Part shown: positions 44,801-53,152 of the stretch, one piece after another
Layout of the letters: each line of letters begins with the position of its first letter
Numbering within the stretch: the stretch's first letter is position 1
Assembly: GCF_036906915.1 (NCBI RefSeq)
Contig: NZ_JBAKHX010000001.1
Location: forward strand, 62,001 to 126,000
From: Phytohabitans sp036906915
Lineage (GTDB): Bacteria > Actinomycetota > Actinomycetes > Mycobacteriales > Micromonosporaceae
Reading direction: 5' to 3'
Length of the DNA: 64,000 nt
Translations under genes and position numbers: made by a program
Notes under the pieces: generated by a model
Seen by the model: only the letters and a program-made list of their open reading frames with translations
Told to the model about the DNA's origin: nothing
The model's database searches: none

Positions 44801-44983
44801 CTTGGCGGACGGCGCGGACAGCGACTCGTTCGTGGACAGCGACACCCACGTGTCCCCGTCCCGCGCCAGCGTGGGATCGGCGGCCCGCAGGCTGCCCTGC
44901 GGGCGCGCGAGCGCCACCTCCGGCACCACCAGCGCCACCGTGGCCAGCAACACCGTCACGGTCATCCAGGTAATCCGTCGCAT
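41834..44983 (-). CDS. secreted GH43-like plus beta-propeller/CBM protein (longer paralogue)
   Basis: A 1049-residue exported protein. After a signal (TVTVLLATVALVVPEVALA), residues about 33-330 look like a GH43-type five-blade domain (AADPTLARDGDTWVSLS; WAPTMARINGAWWLFYVARK; AIDPEIFYDRQTSAWYLLWD). Then come a central propeller and a CBM6-like end that both match the shorter paralogue. Its ribosome site (GAGG) lies inside the last codons of the RHS gene and its ATG follows the RHS stop by 2 nt, so the two are translationally coupled. Proposed role: binding or trimming an extracellular glycan together with the RHS protein. Confidence 0.75.
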   Translation of the reverse strand: MRRITWMTVTVLLATVALVVPEVALARPQGSLRAADPTLARDGDTWVSLSTNESLSAPSAKACNPADPVWDKGFAYIPYRTGPAPDQLGDCWMGDALPGGPGPWADRPPQVGMWLWAPTMARINGAWWLFYVARKAGTGQQCIGVAAGDRSTGPNWLHPAQPLICPSNGWWAIDPEIFYDRQTSAWYLLWDSGPLNVQRFDPATASLVGPVRALLQETHPDLGFDEFTNASGQAEQVIENPTLVRADSGELWLFFSANAWASNNYATGWALCGRSAPTSGGACGLVNSFDPASRYRPWWGSSGRTAPMPNVDATPLNAFPDLPGFGGLSVAVPDPTGPAQQPVYATAHIFWGGASNLRTQMVFRLDTTGVTPALYEPGTVAIHGREGSFGTDLLGPATPSGHALATRAVPGWGWPAGHNGIFNAMTADGTFVIQGGNTDVADDYVAAGVYDPKTSAWSTLNATTSTGTRTVSPFVEDGKTFHGGASSWDVLPIGDGNAVAFTNMFGVPWPPYLNRRRIPPEGVWPSLGVIAKRDGRWQIVNQWTAAELARSNPDSDADERACTPYEGLPDATSLCGGPNEMAVAPKSRDLIVALYAGDGRRASGGLMALRVTGPDSGGRYQARIVGYYAYPEVPDINPPNPERPGNLGIALKTVETDPTSPLGDERFNVVADIWHADDDGNPDTVPPGLDPSVTQEFSYDARTGAIRPVSAPFIAAADGTGFRGVHGGIYDRQGNLWSGSNGVQVWAGGPACPFDPVRWESQPESYTSTAGGRTVWGQTCAPDYTLRQGADAAGGGLFGGFLQLAEDPATGTIVGVDTWDTGNVLAVRHAGSGRQKTFTVGTLVDSGRNLLPRQGPPEQRPPVFDKTGRAWFTVHIWPPGEGHTQKIDHWVASVDLASLFAPAPAALPVAAGQQARVQAEQTRTTSTRRQAPGPDGSMAVDSDAHMVLCRGACADDGVPGDGFALRGGSAEYTVYAPAAGAYEIGYRASGGAGARVELGVGGTIHTTSLDTGGAWRLVAGPTVQLAAGVNTLRLAGSGWQLNWMTLTRR

Positions 44984-44985
44984 GG

Positions 44986-47900
44986 CTACCTCACCACGCA
45001 GTAGATGCCGAAGATGGCGCTGCCCGCCGCGACGTAGGGATTCGCACGGGTTCCCATCGCGATCGTGTATCCGCCGCCCGCGAGGCTGTTCGCGTCGCAC
45101 AGCGTGGTCATGAAGTCGGTGCTGTGCAGCTCGGCGTAGAGCTCGTCGCGCCGCGCCTCGTGGTAGGCGCTCTCGTACTCCAGGTCGGCGATCCGGCTCT
45201 CCGCGGCCATCATCTCCCCCTCCAGTCTCGCGCCCTGCCGCTCGGCTGCGACGCGTCGCGAGCCCAGCATCTCCAGTTCGCCATTCCAGGTCGCTGCCAC
45301 CAGCGGTCCGGTGTTCTCCAGCGTCTCCATGTTGAGCGAGTGCACCATCCGGATCGGGATGCCGTTGCCGCTGAAGATGCTCGACAGGACGAAGCCCTGA
45401 TACTCGGGCTGGATCGCCTCGTAGACCAGTGCCGCGATGATGCCGCGCTGGTAGTTGATGACGCCGGCCTGGTAGCGGATCACACCCGCCTGGTAGCGGA
45501 TGATCTGTTGCTGGCGCGCGACCACCCAGCGCAGCCGGCTGATCTCGCGCTGCTGGGCGACCACGACACGTTCGAGGTACGCGACGCGCGCCTGGAGCTG
45601 CCGGATGATGCTCGCCTGCCGGGAAAGCTCGGCTTCGAGAGCCTCCACATAGCTCACCAGCTTGTTGATTTGCTTCTGCTGCTTGCGAATGACGTCCTGC
45701 AGGTCCTCGATGTAGTTGCCGAGCCGCTTGATGTGCGCCAGAAGCTCCTTGTTCTGCGCCTTCAGCTGCGAGTTCTCCATCTCGATCCCCCAGGTGTATT
45801 GGGAGTACAGGCCGCTGGGGTCGGTGAACGTGGCCGGGTTGTTGGCCGAGTAGCCGTACGGGTTGAGCGACTTCACCTTCGCCGTGTCGTAGACCGGGTC
45901 GGTGGAGACGAACACGCCCGTGCTGGCGTCGTAGTAGCGCGCGTTCAGATAGGACAGTCCAGTAGACTGGTCCTCCACCTGTCCGATGAACCCCCGGTCG
46001 GTGTCCTTGTCCCCCGACCGCTCCCGCACCCGGCCGTACGGGGTGTAGAGCCGGGACGCGTCCGGCGCGCCGCCGGACGGCACCGACTGCTCGACGGATC
46101 CCGCCGGGTCGGAGATCAGGTAATCGACACCGGCTGGCGTCCGCGTCGCGATGAGTTGGCCGTCGAACTGGTACGCGCGGACCGCGGTCACCGAGGTCCC
46201 GTCCGCGCTGGCGGTCACCTCGTGGCCGGCCACGTACAGCGTGACCCGCCCGTCCGGCGCCCGGCGCAGCAGCCGCTGCCCGGAGGCGTCGTAGACGAAC
46301 CCGGTTGTCCCGCTAGGCCCCGCCACCGATGCGAGCCTTCCCTGCACGTCCCACACGTACGTCTCGGTGCCGCCGCCCGCGCTCCGGGTGGCGAGGTTGC
46401 CGTTGGCGTCCCACGTGTACGTGCCGGCGCCGATGGTGGTCGGCGCGTGCGGGCGAGCGCCCGACGTCGGGTACTGGTAGCCGGTGCTCACGCCGTTCTC
46501 GACGCGCTCCAGCAGCCGCCCGTCCGGGCTGTACCGGTAGGTGTGGGCGTAGGGCCGGTCACCCGTACCGGGCTGGCCGTCCACACACGACGTCGTGGCC
46601 GGCACCGTGTGCGCCGACGTGAGCCGGCTGCGCGGGTCGTACCCGAAGCACTCCCGCCACGACTGCCCATTGTGACGAGTCACCTTTTCGCGCAGGTTGC
46701 CGGCCGGGTCGTACGCCAGGTCGTGCTGCGAGACGACGTTGCTCGCGCCGAGGTACGTCTGCCATCCGCTGGGCCGCTGGTCGGCGTTGAACGTCCAGTT
46801 CCGCGCCATCCACGTGCTGCCCCCGGGGCGTGGACCGAGACCGGCCGACGTGCGGCGTCCACGGTCGTCGTAGCCGGCGCCCCATACGTACTCGGCGAGC
46901 CCGGCCATCCGGGTCGGCAGGCCCATCGCGTTGTACTCGGTGACGACCTCCTCGCTCGGTAGGCCGCCGACAGCGGGGTATGTGGTGCGGGTGACGTGGT
47001 CGGCCCGGTCGTAGGCCAGCTTCACCTCGTACTGGCCGGACAGTCCGGGGATGCCGGCGGGCACGGTCAGGCGGCTGCCGCTCGGGCGTCCCTTGTTGTC
47101 GTAGCCGGGCACCTCGGAGATCCAGTCCCCGCCCGCGGTGTGCGTGATCTCGCGATGCGCCTTGCCCTTGCCGCCTGGCGCCGTGTCGTACACCCATTCG
47201 GCCAGCAGCGGCCCCGTCGGTGAACCCGACCGTCGGGTCAGCTTGCGGCCGGACGCGTCGTAGCTGGTGTGAATCTGGTTGCCGGCCGCGTCCGTGGCGC
47301 TCGTCTGGTTGCCGGCATCGTCGTAGGCGAAGCTGGCGTTGCCCCGGTCGGGGTCGCGCTGGCTGGTGCGCCAGCCAGCCAGGTTGACCGTGTAGTCGAT
47401 GCGGTTGCCCGCCGGGTCGGTGACTGACAGCAGCCGGTCCGCCAGGTCGTAGCGGTAGGCGCTGGACGCCCAGGCTTGGCCGTCCTGTTCCTCCACGGCG
47501 ACTGTGCGTCCGAGCCCGTCGACCCGCTCGCGCACCTTGCGCCCGTCCGGCCCGGTCACCGTCACGCTGTCCACTGTGTACGCGGTGGTGGTGGCGTGCG
47601 CCACGTCGTTGCCGTGGAACCACTCATTGCGCACCTCCCGCCCTAGCTCGTCGTACTGGTGCCGGGTCCGGTTCTGCCAGATGGTGCCGCTGGGCAGCGC
47701 CAGATACTTGCCCGGAGCGCCGGCCACCGCCTGCTCCACGGTCTCGTCGCGCAGCTGCCCGCGATTGTCGTACGTGGTCTCGGCGAGCAGCACCCGGCCG
47801 GAAACCGGCGAGCGTCCCTGTACCTGCCGCTCCCGCCAGAACCCGTCGTACACCAGCCACGTGTCGTCGAACGTCGCCCCTTCACAGCACCGCACCTGCG

Positions 47901-50900
47901 AGGTGAGCTGGCGCGACCGCACGGTGCGGTTGGGGACGTCGTACGAGAACCGCCACGACGGCTCGGCGAAGTCCACCGGGGCGTCCGGCAGCCACACGGT
48001 CTCCAGCCGCCCGAACTCGTCGTACCCGTACTCGGTCACGTTGCCGTTGGCGTCCCGTTCCCGGGACGGCACGCCGAACTCGGGATGGAAGTTGGTGATG
48101 GTCTGGTGCCCGAGCGGGTTCGTGACCGTCGTACGGATCGGGATCTGCGTGGTCGGCGCCCCGGCGGTCACCCCGTACGCCGTGGACGTCACCGCACCGG
48201 TGGGCCCGGTCACCTTCACCGGCCGTCCGAGCGCGTCGTACTCCATGCGCGCCTCGCTCCACCGTCCGTTCTCGACCAGCGTCCGCTGCCGGGTCGGGTT
48301 GCCGACACCGGGCAGCGCGCCGAGGGTGCCGCTGCCGTCGTAGTACGTCTCGCTGAGCGTCAAGACCTGAGTGCTGGCGCAGTCGCCGGCGACCTTTTTG
48401 TTCGTGGCCGGGTAGACGTACATGCTGCGGCTCGGGTCGTCGGCGTACGTGGTGATCGAGCAGCGCTCGTCGCCGGCCTGGTCGAGCCAGCCCTCTTCGA
48501 GGGTGGTGGTGGGCTGGAAGTGCGCGTTGTGCGTGGTCTGGCTGCGCCGCTGGCGGAACACGCCCGGCGCGGTCGCCACGCTCTCGGTGGTGCTTCTCGG
48601 CCCGACCCACTCGGCGTCGAAGAGGTAGTCGCCGCCGGGGTCGTGGGTGATCCGCCGCTCGTACTCGTACCGCCGCGACTCCAGCACGCTGTCGGGCGCC
48701 CCGTCGATCGTCCCGAGCTGCTGCTCCTCCAGCGTGCGACCGGCCAGCGAGCGGTGGTCCACATAGGTCGCCGAGCCGTCGAACGTCCTGACGGACTCGG
48801 GGCGCTTGCCCAGCGGCACCCAGTCACCGCTGCCGTCCTGCACCAGCATCGGATCCTGGTCGAGGCCGCGGAAAAGGCGCAGCTGGGTGCGGCTCGTGCC
48901 CTTGGTGATGGTCACGGTGCCGTATCCGCGCCACACGGCCCAGCCGGTCTCGTCCTCGTCGCGGGCGAACGCGCCGGTGTCGAACGCCCAGACGGGCTCC
49001 TCCTGGTAGGCGTAGCTGGTGGTCATGTCCGGTGAGCCGCCACCGGGCGACTCGACGACCCGCTGCACCAGCCACTTGTTGAACACGCCGGTGCGCAGGT
49101 GCGCGCCGTCCTTGACGGACTGCGGGAAGCAGTCCTGCTCGTTGGTGTCCCACCGGGGCCACGGGTTGTAGTCGGGAGCGCAGACCCTGTTTCGGAAGTA
49201 GGTGATCGAGGTGGCGCCGCCGAACGGGTTCGTCACCTTGACGATCCGGTCGTGCCGCATCGCCTTCGGGATCTGTCCACCGTGGTCGACGCGGTTGTCC
49301 CGCACCGCGTACGTGAAGCTGGTGTGTGGGTACGCGTTGAGCTTTCCGAACGCGATGGCCGCGTGCTGGATCGAGTCCAGCCGCAGCTTGAACGCCGTGC
49401 CTCGCCCCTGCTCGCCGAAGGAGTGGTACAGGTTGTGCTGCGCCACCGGCTTCCATTCGCTGCCCACCTTCACGTCGGTGCGCACCGACGCGTACCGCCG
49501 GCCGGTGAAGAACGACGGCGCGTGCACGCTACAGGCGGAGGTCGCGGTGCAGATCAGGTCGACCGGTACGTCCGGGAAGCCGGTCGAGCCGGCCGCCGGC
49601 GCCGGGCACGCCTCGACGAGGAAGCCGCAGCGCCATTGAAGCCCGAAGGTCACGCGCGCCGAGTAGCTGTTCGCGTCCCACCCCTGCCCGCCGTAGATGA
49701 TCTCCTTGAGCAGGGCGCCGCGGTGGTACCCGTCGTTGCCGGCCAGCCCACCGACCGCCGAGTAGTAGTTCGACTCCCGCTCGTACAGCAGCGACTGCAC
49801 GTTGCCGTCCGGGTCGGTCACGCGGTCCAGGTACCAGCGCCAGCCCTGGTCGCAGCCGCCCACCGTGTCGCCCGCGCCCCGGCACGGCTCACCGGTGTTG
49901 TCAGCGATCACCGGCACGGCCAGGACCGAGTTGGTCTGCCGGCCCGGCATGTGCCCCAGCCCGAAGTCGTACATCGTGCCGTCGGGACCGGTCACCCGCC
50001 AGCGCTGCTTCTGGTAGATGTTCGCGTACTGGGCGTCGTTCAGGCGCTCGACCTTCCACCCTGGATCCGACTGCACCCGCCACTCGGTGTGCGCCGCGTT
50101 GACCGGGATCAGCGGCCCGCTCAGGCCGTTGAGCGAGATCGTGGCGTTGTCGGACTTCCAGCACAGGTCCGCGGTGCCGATGTTGCGGAAGCACGGCTCG
50201 TACCGCCGCTCGATGAACGCGTTCGCGAAGTCGCTCCAGCCGAGGCCGGTCGCGGACGCCTGCGTGTTGGTGGCGAGCGTCAGCCCGTCGACTGCCCCGG
50301 ACGAGTAGCCGAGGCCGACGGAGGGCGCGCTGCCGCCGCCGGGCGCCGGAACGTCGACCGGGTACGAGTAGCTGAACTCGCCCGAACCCGGCGACACCTG
50401 CCAGCTCCCCGACACCGACAGCGACGAGGCCGCGAAGGTGCCCTCGTCACCGCCCACGTCGGCGGTGACCGCGAAGACGGCCGTCGCCGCGCTGTCCGCA
50501 ATGGACTCCGCCCTGGACTTCACGGCCGCGGCCAGGTCGACGTCGAGCGCGAGCTTGTTCGCCATCCGGTCGTTGCGCGCCGCCAGCGGTACACCCGCGA
50601 TGTCGCATCGGGCCGGCACCGGGTTCACGATGGCGCAGTCCGGCAGCGCGACCACCCGCAGCCGGTCGGCGTAGCCGGCGCCGTACGCGTTCGCGAACGC
50701 GCCATAGTCCACGGTCACGTCGGCCGGCAGCCGCCCGCTGCCGAGGCCCGTCACCGTGAACACGAACCCGGAGGCGCCCACGCGCTGGGCGGCGGCCCGG
50801 TCCAGCACCCGCACAGCAGGGGCCACCTTTCCACCGCGCGGCTTCACCGCGACGGTACCGTCGCCCGCTCCCGGCTTCGGGAAGGCGAACGTCGCCGGCG

Positions 50901-51120
50901 GCGCCGGCCTGCTGCGGCCGAGCGGCGCCGACGACGACTCCCGCCACGGTGCGGGCGCGCCCGTCCCCGCGCCCTTACCGTCCTCCAGATCCGTTACCCA
51001 GCTGGGTTTGCCGGGGTCGGCCGCCCGCGCCGGTCCGGTCGTCACCGCGATGGACCCGCCCCCTCCAACCACCAACGCCAGTAACGCGACCAAAGTCCGC
51101 CGCAGCCGCTCCCGTGCCAT
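44986..51120 (-). CDS. giant secreted RHS/YD-repeat protein with coiled-coil C-terminus
   Basis: A 2044-residue exported RHS protein. The signal (LVALLALVVGGGGSIAVTTG) is followed by an SpvB/TcdB-like N-terminal region (about 230-900) and many YD repeats (about 1000-1690). The conserved RHS core end is LSYLNARYYDASTGVFVSTD to DPSGLY. The variable C-terminus begins at residue 1773. It is not a recognisable nuclease or deaminase but a long coiled coil (about 1780-1905, with a VIRYQAGVIRYQAGV repeat), a second helical segment and a short hydrophobic tail with one cysteine pair. The next genes are secreted propellers rather than a typical small immunity gene. Confidence 0.9.
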   Translation of the reverse strand: MARERLRRTLVALLALVVGGGGSIAVTTGPARAADPGKPSWVTDLEDGKGAGTGAPAPWRESSSAPLGRSRPAPPATFAFPKPGAGDGTVAVKPRGGKVAPAVRVLDRAAAQRVGASGFVFTVTGLGSGRLPADVTVDYGAFANAYGAGYADRLRVVALPDCAIVNPVPARCDIAGVPLAARNDRMANKLALDVDLAAAVKSRAESIADSAATAVFAVTADVGGDEGTFAASSLSVSGSWQVSPGSGEFSYSYPVDVPAPGGGSAPSVGLGYSSGAVDGLTLATNTQASATGLGWSDFANAFIERRYEPCFRNIGTADLCWKSDNATISLNGLSGPLIPVNAAHTEWRVQSDPGWKVERLNDAQYANIYQKQRWRVTGPDGTMYDFGLGHMPGRQTNSVLAVPVIADNTGEPCRGAGDTVGGCDQGWRWYLDRVTDPDGNVQSLLYERESNYYSAVGGLAGNDGYHRGALLKEIIYGGQGWDANSYSARVTFGLQWRCGFLVEACPAPAAGSTGFPDVPVDLICTATSACSVHAPSFFTGRRYASVRTDVKVGSEWKPVAQHNLYHSFGEQGRGTAFKLRLDSIQHAAIAFGKLNAYPHTSFTYAVRDNRVDHGGQIPKAMRHDRIVKVTNPFGGATSITYFRNRVCAPDYNPWPRWDTNEQDCFPQSVKDGAHLRTGVFNKWLVQRVVESPGGGSPDMTTSYAYQEEPVWAFDTGAFARDEDETGWAVWRGYGTVTITKGTSRTQLRLFRGLDQDPMLVQDGSGDWVPLGKRPESVRTFDGSATYVDHRSLAGRTLEEQQLGTIDGAPDSVLESRRYEYERRITHDPGGDYLFDAEWVGPRSTTESVATAPGVFRQRRSQTTHNAHFQPTTTLEEGWLDQAGDERCSITTYADDPSRSMYVYPATNKKVAGDCASTQVLTLSETYYDGSGTLGALPGVGNPTRQRTLVENGRWSEARMEYDALGRPVKVTGPTGAVTSTAYGVTAGAPTTQIPIRTTVTNPLGHQTITNFHPEFGVPSRERDANGNVTEYGYDEFGRLETVWLPDAPVDFAEPSWRFSYDVPNRTVRSRQLTSQVRCCEGATFDDTWLVYDGFWRERQVQGRSPVSGRVLLAETTYDNRGQLRDETVEQAVAGAPGKYLALPSGTIWQNRTRHQYDELGREVRNEWFHGNDVAHATTTAYTVDSVTVTGPDGRKVRERVDGLGRTVAVEEQDGQAWASSAYRYDLADRLLSVTDPAGNRIDYTVNLAGWRTSQRDPDRGNASFAYDDAGNQTSATDAAGNQIHTSYDASGRKLTRRSGSPTGPLLAEWVYDTAPGGKGKAHREITHTAGGDWISEVPGYDNKGRPSGSRLTVPAGIPGLSGQYEVKLAYDRADHVTRTTYPAVGGLPSEEVVTEYNAMGLPTRMAGLAEYVWGAGYDDRGRRTSAGLGPRPGGSTWMARNWTFNADQRPSGWQTYLGASNVVSQHDLAYDPAGNLREKVTRHNGQSWRECFGYDPRSRLTSAHTVPATTSCVDGQPGTGDRPYAHTYRYSPDGRLLERVENGVSTGYQYPTSGARPHAPTTIGAGTYTWDANGNLATRSAGGGTETYVWDVQGRLASVAGPSGTTGFVYDASGQRLLRRAPDGRVTLYVAGHEVTASADGTSVTAVRAYQFDGQLIATRTPAGVDYLISDPAGSVEQSVPSGGAPDASRLYTPYGRVRERSGDKDTDRGFIGQVEDQSTGLSYLNARYYDASTGVFVSTDPVYDTAKVKSLNPYGYSANNPATFTDPSGLYSQYTWGIEMENSQLKAQNKELLAHIKRLGNYIEDLQDVIRKQQKQINKLVSYVEALEAELSRQASIIRQLQARVAYLERVVVAQQREISRLRWVVARQQQIIRYQAGVIRYQAGVINYQRGIIAALVYEAIQPEYQGFVLSSIFSGNGIPIRMVHSLNMETLENTGPLVAATWNGELEMLGSRRVAAERQGARLEGEMMAAESRIADLEYESAYHEARRDELYAELHSTDFMTTLCDANSLAGGGYTIAMGTRANPYVAAGSAIFGIYCVVR

Positions 51121-51211
51121 CGTCAGCCCCCTGCCCGACTCATCAACTGAGATGCATGGATGTGCAGCGCCGAGAGTAGGGGCCCGCGTTGGCGCCGGGC
51201 TACGCGTCTTT

Positions 51212-51226
51212 ACGTTCTCTGAACGT
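51212..51226. promoter_or_regulatory. 15-bp palindrome upstream of the RHS operon
   Basis: ACGTTC-TCT-GAACGT is a perfect dyad about 90 nt upstream of the RHS start on the minus strand and about 70 nt before the divergent F420-type gene. It is a plausible operator for either direction. No regulator gene is adjacent. Confidence 0.3.
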
Positions 51227-51296
51227 CGGAGATTTCACGCGCTTGCGGCGAACCCAGCGGCCACCGCGCGGCGTGCCCTGACATACGGTTGGCACC

Positions 51297-51707
51297 ATGG
51301 ACGCCGACCGCGCACGCGACTTCATCAGCCGCAACCACCGAGCCGTACTGACGACGTATCACAAGGACGGGAGGGCCCAGGTCTCGCCCGTGACCGTCGG
51401 CGTCGACGAAGCCGGACATGTCGTGATCAGCACCCGCGAGACCGCGATGAAGACCCGCAATCTCGCCCGCGACCCGCGCGCCGTGATCTGCGTCCTCAAC
51501 GACGGGTTCTTCGGCGAATGGCTGTACGTCGAGGGCCGCGTCGAGATCGTCCACCTGCCCGACGCGATGGAGCCGCTGGTCGACTACTACCGGAGGATCT
51601 CCGGCGAACACCCGGACTGGGACGACTACCGCGCCGCGATGGTCCGCGACCGCCGTGTGCTGCTGCGCGTCACCATCACCCACGCGGGCCCCGACCGCAG
51701 CGGCTGA
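51297..51707 (+). CDS. PPOX-class F420-dependent oxidoreductase
   Basis: A 136-residue split-barrel flavin/deazaflavin protein of the pyridoxamine-phosphate-oxidase-like class. Typical pieces are FISRNHRAVLTTYHKDGRAQ, VSPVTVGVDE and the ISTRETAMKTRNLARDPRA binding strand. Close actinobacterial relatives use F420 rather than FMN, which is inference. Small, cytoplasmic, no operon partner except possibly the enoyl-CoA hydratase gene 51 nt downstream. The substrate is unknown. Confidence 0.88.
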   Translation: MDADRARDFISRNHRAVLTTYHKDGRAQVSPVTVGVDEAGHVVISTRETAMKTRNLARDPRAVICVLNDGFFGEWLYVEGRVEIVHLPDAMEPLVDYYRRISGEHPDWDDYRAAMVRDRRVLLRVTITHAGPDRSG

Positions 51708-51758
51708 GTATGCTGACACCAGAAGTTACCTATCAGTAACCCCCCGGGAGGTGGCGCC

Positions 51759-52418
51759 GTGCCGACGCTTGACCGCCACGAAGACGTCTTCGTCCTCGAC
51801 CTCGGCGACACCGAAAACCGCTTCCACCCCGACTGGCTCGCCTCGGTCGACGCGGCGCTCGACGAGGTGGAGAAGGCGGATGGACCGAGGGCCCTGGTGA
51901 CCGCCGCGACGGGCAAGTTCTACTCGAACGGCCTGGATCTCGACTGGCTGTTCGCCAACGGCGACCAGTACGAGCGGTACGCCGCGAGCGTCCACGGCCT
52001 GTTCGCGCGGATGCTCACGCTGCCCGTCATCACGGTGGCCGCCCTACAGGGGCACACCTTCGCCGCCGGGGCGATGCTCTCCCTGGCGCACGACGTCCGC
52101 GTGATGCGCGCCGACCGCGGCTACTGGTGCCTGCCCGAGGTTGACATCAGCATCCCGTTCACCCGGGGCATGTCGGCGCTGATCCAGGCCCGGCTGGCCC
52201 CGCGGACCGCGCACGAGGCCATGACCACCGGCCGCCGTTACGGCGGCGCCGACGCGCTCGCCGCCGGCATCGTCGACCACGCGGTGGACGAGGACGCGGT
52301 GCGCACGACCGCGGTCGAGCTGGCCGGCTCCCTCGCCGGCAAGGCCGGCGACACCCTCGCAACGATCAAGACCCGCATGTACACGACGGTCCTGGAAGCC
52401 TTGCGTGACAGGAGCTGA
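51759..52418 (+). CDS. enoyl-CoA hydratase/isomerase-family protein
   Basis: A 219-residue crotonase-fold protein with a GTG start and GGAGG upstream. The oxyanion-hole pieces are present: FYSNGLDLDW and LQGHTFAAGAMLSLAHD. At the position where hydratases carry catalytic Glu residues it has LPEVDISIPF, which keeps one acid. It may be an isomerase or hydratase acting on an acyl-CoA. It overlaps a tiny membrane protein gene at its 3' end. Confidence 0.88.
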   Translation: MPTLDRHEDVFVLDLGDTENRFHPDWLASVDAALDEVEKADGPRALVTAATGKFYSNGLDLDWLFANGDQYERYAASVHGLFARMLTLPVITVAALQGHTFAAGAMLSLAHDVRVMRADRGYWCLPEVDISIPFTRGMSALIQARLAPRTAHEAMTTGRRYGGADALAAGIVDHAVDEDAVRTTAVELAGSLAGKAGDTLATIKTRMYTTVLEALRDRS

Positions 52419-52545
52419 GGTTACCGGGCCTGCGGTGGTCCACGCCCGCCGCAAGGAGCAGCAGGGGATCGTCATCAACGTGATCATCCTGCTGCTCGCC
52501 GCGGTCGTGGTATGGCGGTTCGGTCCCTACCCGTTCACGTCCTGA
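52405..52545 (+). CDS. small single-span membrane protein (46 aa)
   Basis: A GTG-started frame of 46 residues beginning inside the last codons of the enoyl-CoA hydratase gene (14-nt overlap), so it would be translated by coupling. It has a charged start (VVHARRKEQQG), one membrane helix (IVINVIILLLAAVVVW) and a short outside end RFGPYPFTS. No family is known to me. The clean helix and sensible charge pattern (positive inside) favour a real gene. Confidence 0.5.
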   Translation: MTGAEVTGPAVVHARRKEQQGIVINVIILLLAAVVVWRFGPYPFTS

Positions 52546-52562
52546 CCCCGCCAGGTCGCCGG

Positions 52563-53069
52563 CTAGTCGGCAAGGCGGAACGCCAGCTCGCACTCCCACC
52601 TGTTCATGTCGGGTTCCTCGAGCGGGTTGGTGTGGTAGATCTCCAGCCGGCAACCCCAGCGCTGTCCCGCGTCCGTGTCGGTCACGTCCCACGCCAGGCC
52701 GTGACGCTCGGCGTGGGACAGCAGGCCGGCCGTCACGTCGAGAAGCTCGTCCGGGTGCCCCACGTTGGTCACTGTCAGGTACTGGCCAGCCGGCAGCACG
52801 CTGCCGCACACCGTCCCGTCGCCCCCGATTTCTCGCTCGACGGGCACCCCGGCCTCGACCTCCAGCTCCCTCGCCATGTCGATGACGTTGTACTTGAGGA
52901 ACGGGGCGCCCGCCAGCGGGACACCGCGCTCGGCCAGCCAACCGATCACCTCGGGGATGCGGTCGGCGATCTCGGGAATGGTCTCCATCGTGACCAGCCG
53001 TTTCATGGCCACGTACGGCTGGGCCTCCCGGTGCGTGATAGCCGGCTCCACCGGCCTGATTATCGTCAT
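52563..53069 (-). CDS. GyrI-like (SOUL/AraC effector-type) small-molecule-binding protein
   Basis: A 168-residue soluble protein with the two repeated alpha-beta-beta halves of the GyrI-like/AraC effector-binding fold (ITHREAQPYVAMKRLVTMET; LPAGQYLTVTNVGHPDELLD; CRLEIYHTNPLEEPDMNRWE). No DNA-binding domain is attached. Such stand-alone domains bind drugs or other small molecules. The ATG at 53069 is chosen; an earlier ATG at 53102 would add residues without a good ribosome site. Confidence 0.72.
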   Translation of the reverse strand: MTIIRPVEPAITHREAQPYVAMKRLVTMETIPEIADRIPEVIGWLAERGVPLAGAPFLKYNVIDMARELEVEAGVPVEREIGGDGTVCGSVLPAGQYLTVTNVGHPDELLDVTAGLLSHAERHGLAWDVTDTDAGQRWGCRLEIYHTNPLEEPDMNRWECELAFRLAD

Positions 53070-53152
53070 GACCTGTAGACGACGCGAGACGCCAAAACTC
53101 ATCGCCGCCGGCGGCACCCCTCCAAACGCGGCACGGCGTGCGTGTACGTAAT

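Noticed and set aside
44986..45800. RHS C-terminal toxin with immunity gene downstream
   Set aside because: No toxin-like catalytic pattern in the C-terminal 270 residues, and the next gene encodes a 1049-residue secreted protein, not an immunity protein.
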